Below are positions 61,881 to 64,000 of a stretch of DNA of 64,000 bases, one piece after another. The notes below the pieces were generated by a model that worked only from the letters and a program-made list of their open reading frames with translations, was not told the DNA's origin and searched no databases. This stretch comes from Bacteroidia bacterium. Lineage in GTDB: Bacteria > Bacteroidota > Bacteroidia > J057. The stretch is from the NCBI GenBank assembly GCA_019695295.1, contig JAIBAH010000006.1, positions 30,011-94,010 of the forward strand, given 5' to 3'. Position numbers and translations under genes: made by a program. The stretch's first letter is position 1. Each line of letters begins with the position of its first letter.

Positions 61881-63803
61881 ATGAAAATTGTAAAAATAGC
61901 CGGTGCTTGTTTGAATCAGACTCCTTTGGACTTCAGGGGAAATACGCGCAATATTATCTCTGCCATTGACGAAGCGAAACTCAGAGAAGTAAGTATTCTC
62001 TGTCTTCCGGAACTGGCAATCTCAGGATACGGGTGCGAAGACGCTTTTTTCAGTGAGTATGTGACGGAGCGTTCGTTTAAAGCACTGGAAGAAATTGCCA
62101 CCGTTTGTGACGGAATCACGGTTTGTGTAGGCCTGCCTCTTGTCTATGAAAACTGCCTCTATAATACCGTTGCAATGATTCATGATACCGAAATCATTGG
62201 ATTCGTAGCAAAACAGGAACTTGCCGGTGATGGTATTTACTACGAGCCCCGGTGGTTCAAAAGCTGGGAAACCGGACAAATTGCCATTTTCAAATGGAAA
62301 GACGAAATGTATGAACTTGGAGATTTACTCTTCGAAATAGATGGTGTAAGAATCGGATTTGAAATATGTGAAGACGCTTGGAACGGTGAAAGACCTGCCC
62401 AAAGGCATTACCTTAATAACGTAGATGTCATTCTGAATCCCAGTGCCTCCAACTTTGCTTTTGGCAAAACGCATACAAGAGCCGCTTTGGTAACAGAAAC
62501 CTCAAGGGCTTACAGTTGTACTTACGTATATAGCAATCTGCTGGGAAATGAAGCCGGAAGAATCATCTTTGATGGCGAAATTCTGATAGCGCAGGGAGGA
62601 AAACTCCTGGCCCGAAACGAACGGTTTTCTTTTAAAGACTATCAAATCCTGCCGATTACGGTGGATGTATTTGCTTTAAGAACCAAAAAGAAAAAATCTT
62701 TTAATTTTGACCCGGAGTTACCCACCGCCCTTCTTGACCTTGAAGGGACGCTTCCTCTGATTGCTTTTGAACCTCATCCCCCGGTTTCGCCTTATGAATC
62801 CAAGGAAGAAGAGTTTTTGTGCGCCGAAACGCTTGGTTTATTTGACTATATGCTGAAAAGCAAAAGCCGTGGATTTGCGCTTTCGCTTTCGGGTGGAGCG
62901 GACTCTTCGGCCTGTGCTGTTCTTTGCGCCAAAACGTTTGAAAGAGCAGAAGAAGAGCTTGGCAAAAAGAAATTAATGGAAAAACTGTCCTACGCAGGCC
63001 TCAATCCGCAGAAAGGAATTGTTTCACAAATGCTTACCTGTGTTTATCAGGCAACCGAAAACAGCGGAAACCAAACCCTCGAAAGTGCAAGAGAACTGGC
63101 AAAAGGATTAGGAGCTACTTTTTATCAGTGGGAAGTGGAACATATTCATCAGTCCTACATTAAGTTGCTGGAAGGCTCGCTGGAAAGAGACCTCACCTGG
63201 GAAAAAGACGATATTACTTTACAGAATATTCAGGCAAGGCTCAGAGCACCCGGAATTTGGATGGTTGCCAATATCTTTAATTCTCTTCTGCTTACGACAA
63301 GTAACCGGAGCGAAGCCGCTGTCGGATATGCTACTATGGATGGCGATACTGCCGGCGGGCTTGCGCCCCTCGCAGGAGTGGATAAGGCCTATCTCCGAAA
63401 ATGGCTGGTTTGGGCAGAAAAAGCCCTTCCGATTCCGGAATTACGTTTCGTAAACCAAATGCAACCTACTGCGGAATTGCGCCCTTCTGAGTTTCTGCAG
63501 ACGGATGAAGACGACCTTATGCCTTATCCGATTCTGGATGCTATCCAAAAACTCGCTGTCCTGGAATACCGCTCTCCTGTTGAGTGTTTCCATTTGCTTA
63601 AAGGAGTATGCCCTGATATTTCCCTGAAAAAATATATCCGGCGGTTTTTTACTTTATGGTGCAGAAATCAATGGAAAAGAGAACGATATGCCCCGTCCTT
63701 TCATCTCGATGATGAAAACCTGGATCCCCGGTCATTTTGCCGGTATCCTATCCTGAATGGAGGCTATAGCGAAAATCTGGCAGAAATGGACAGAATTGAG
63801 TAA
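61881..63803 (+). CDS. nadE: Glutamine-dependent NAD+ synthetase
   Basis: A 640-residue two-domain enzyme that completes NAD synthesis by amidating deamido-NAD. The N-terminal nitrilase-like glutaminase (about 1-280) carries the triad Glu in LCLPELAISGYGCED, Lys in KQELAGDGIYYEPRWF and Cys163 in GFEICEDAWNG. The C-terminal synthetase (about 320-640) has the PP-loop SLSGGADSSACAVLC and TTSNRSEAAVGYATMDGD. The length is that of the long Bacteroidota/bacterial form rather than the short ammonia-only enzyme. It ends 72 bases before a CYTH-domain gene in the same direction, which may be cotranscribed. Confidence 0.93.
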   Translation: MKIVKIAGACLNQTPLDFRGNTRNIISAIDEAKLREVSILCLPELAISGYGCEDAFFSEYVTERSFKALEEIATVCDGITVCVGLPLVYENCLYNTVAMIHDTEIIGFVAKQELAGDGIYYEPRWFKSWETGQIAIFKWKDEMYELGDLLFEIDGVRIGFEICEDAWNGERPAQRHYLNNVDVILNPSASNFAFGKTHTRAALVTETSRAYSCTYVYSNLLGNEAGRIIFDGEILIAQGGKLLARNERFSFKDYQILPITVDVFALRTKKKKSFNFDPELPTALLDLEGTLPLIAFEPHPPVSPYESKEEEFLCAETLGLFDYMLKSKSRGFALSLSGGADSSACAVLCAKTFERAEEELGKKKLMEKLSYAGLNPQKGIVSQMLTCVYQATENSGNQTLESARELAKGLGATFYQWEVEHIHQSYIKLLEGSLERDLTWEKDDITLQNIQARLRAPGIWMVANIFNSLLLTTSNRSEAAVGYATMDGDTAGGLAPLAGVDKAYLRKWLVWAEKALPIPELRFVNQMQPTAELRPSEFLQTDEDDLMPYPILDAIQKLAVLEYRSPVECFHLLKGVCPDISLKKYIRRFFTLWCRNQWKRERYAPSFHLDDENLDPRSFCRYPILNGGYSENLAEMDRIE

Positions 63804-63875
63804 GTCCTCTTTTTTCAGTCCTGAAGAAGTTGAAACCATTGATTTTACAGATTGCTTATTATAATCCTTGCTATT

Positions 63876-64000
63876 ATGCCTCACGAAATAGAAATCAAAA
63901 TTCTGGAAATTGACAGGAGTATTATTGAACATAAGCTGAAAAATGCGAATGCTATCCTTCATTTTTCCGGTGAAATGGCCGCCGTTTTTTTCGATAACGA
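63876..64000 (+). CDS. CYTH-domain protein (class IV adenylate cyclase/triphosphatase-like), truncated by window end
   Basis: The frame from the ATG at 63876 runs open to the last base of the window, giving 41 residues. It begins MPHEIEIKILEIDR, which contains the ExExK motif that opens the triphosphate tunnel fold of CYTH proteins, followed by KLKNANAILHFSGEMAAVFF, matching the usual second strand region. Members hydrolyse inorganic triphosphate or thiamine triphosphate, or make cAMP. Which of these applies cannot be told from the visible fragment. It follows nadE in the same direction. Confidence 0.72.
   Translation, partial: MPHEIEIKILEIDRSIIEHKLKNANAILHFSGEMAAVFFDN

Overview
The window looks like chromosome from a Bacteroidota bacterium, probably a free-living Cytophagales/Chitinophagales-type organism. 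The evidence is two secreted proteins with type IX secretion C-terminal sorting domains, a GLPGLI-family protein, many small outer-membrane beta-barrel proteins, a Bacteroidota-type Ig-like lipoprotein, a DnaQ/GIY-YIG fusion, and repeated promoters of the Bacteroidota form (TTTG, about 19-21 bases, TAnnTTTG). No rRNA, tRNA, CRISPR array or intact transposase was seen.

Layout. 1-8.1 kb is the accessory part: a 63-bp tandem repeat array running off the left edge, two orphan hypothetical genes, a beta-barrel gene, two partial copies of what looks like an IS3-type element end, and an A+T-rich two-gene Gabija-like defence operon (OLD-family ATPase/Toprim nuclease plus UvrD-like helicase). 8.2-25.7 kb is mixed housekeeping and envelope: M14 carboxypeptidase lipoprotein, DNA polymerase III delta', a PcfJ-like protein, an SMR transporter, a PmtA-like methyltransferase, a penicillin-acylase-family hydrolase, a sensor kinase, the DnaQ/GIY-YIG nuclease, a lone CysN, and an ECF sigma factor with a membrane partner. 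26-38 kb holds a CdsA gene split in two reading frames joined by TAATG, glutamate dehydrogenase, a 1627-residue T9SS surface protein, an OmpA/ZU5-like protein and MurB. 38-48 kb holds TamB (without an obvious ATG), a GLPGLI protein, a YhhN protein, an ankyrin-tailed secreted protein and a second T9SS cargo. 47.8-64 kb is mostly metabolism and regulation: TrmD, PdhA, a DUF4956 membrane protein, a CarH-like MerR/B12 regulator, a lipase-like hydrolase, an acyl-CoA thioesterase, ThyA with a PARG-like protein, PurS, FtsE, a PafA-like phosphatase, an Ig-like lipoprotein, a degenerate NarX-like kinase coupled to a NarL-type regulator, NAD synthetase and the start of a CYTH-domain gene.

How the genes fit together. 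Most are short independent units, often convergent with zero or a few bases between stops. The most interesting points are the coupled pseudokinase/response-regulator pair, whose promoter is followed at once by a perfect inverted repeat; the split but signature-complete CdsA; the Gabija-like operon beside IS-end debris with repeated boxes in its promoter; an SMR transporter with Asp in place of the essential Glu; and a B12-type MerR regulator that keeps the Trp/Glu/His and His ligand positions of CarH. All functional statements come from reading motifs by eye; no database search was run.
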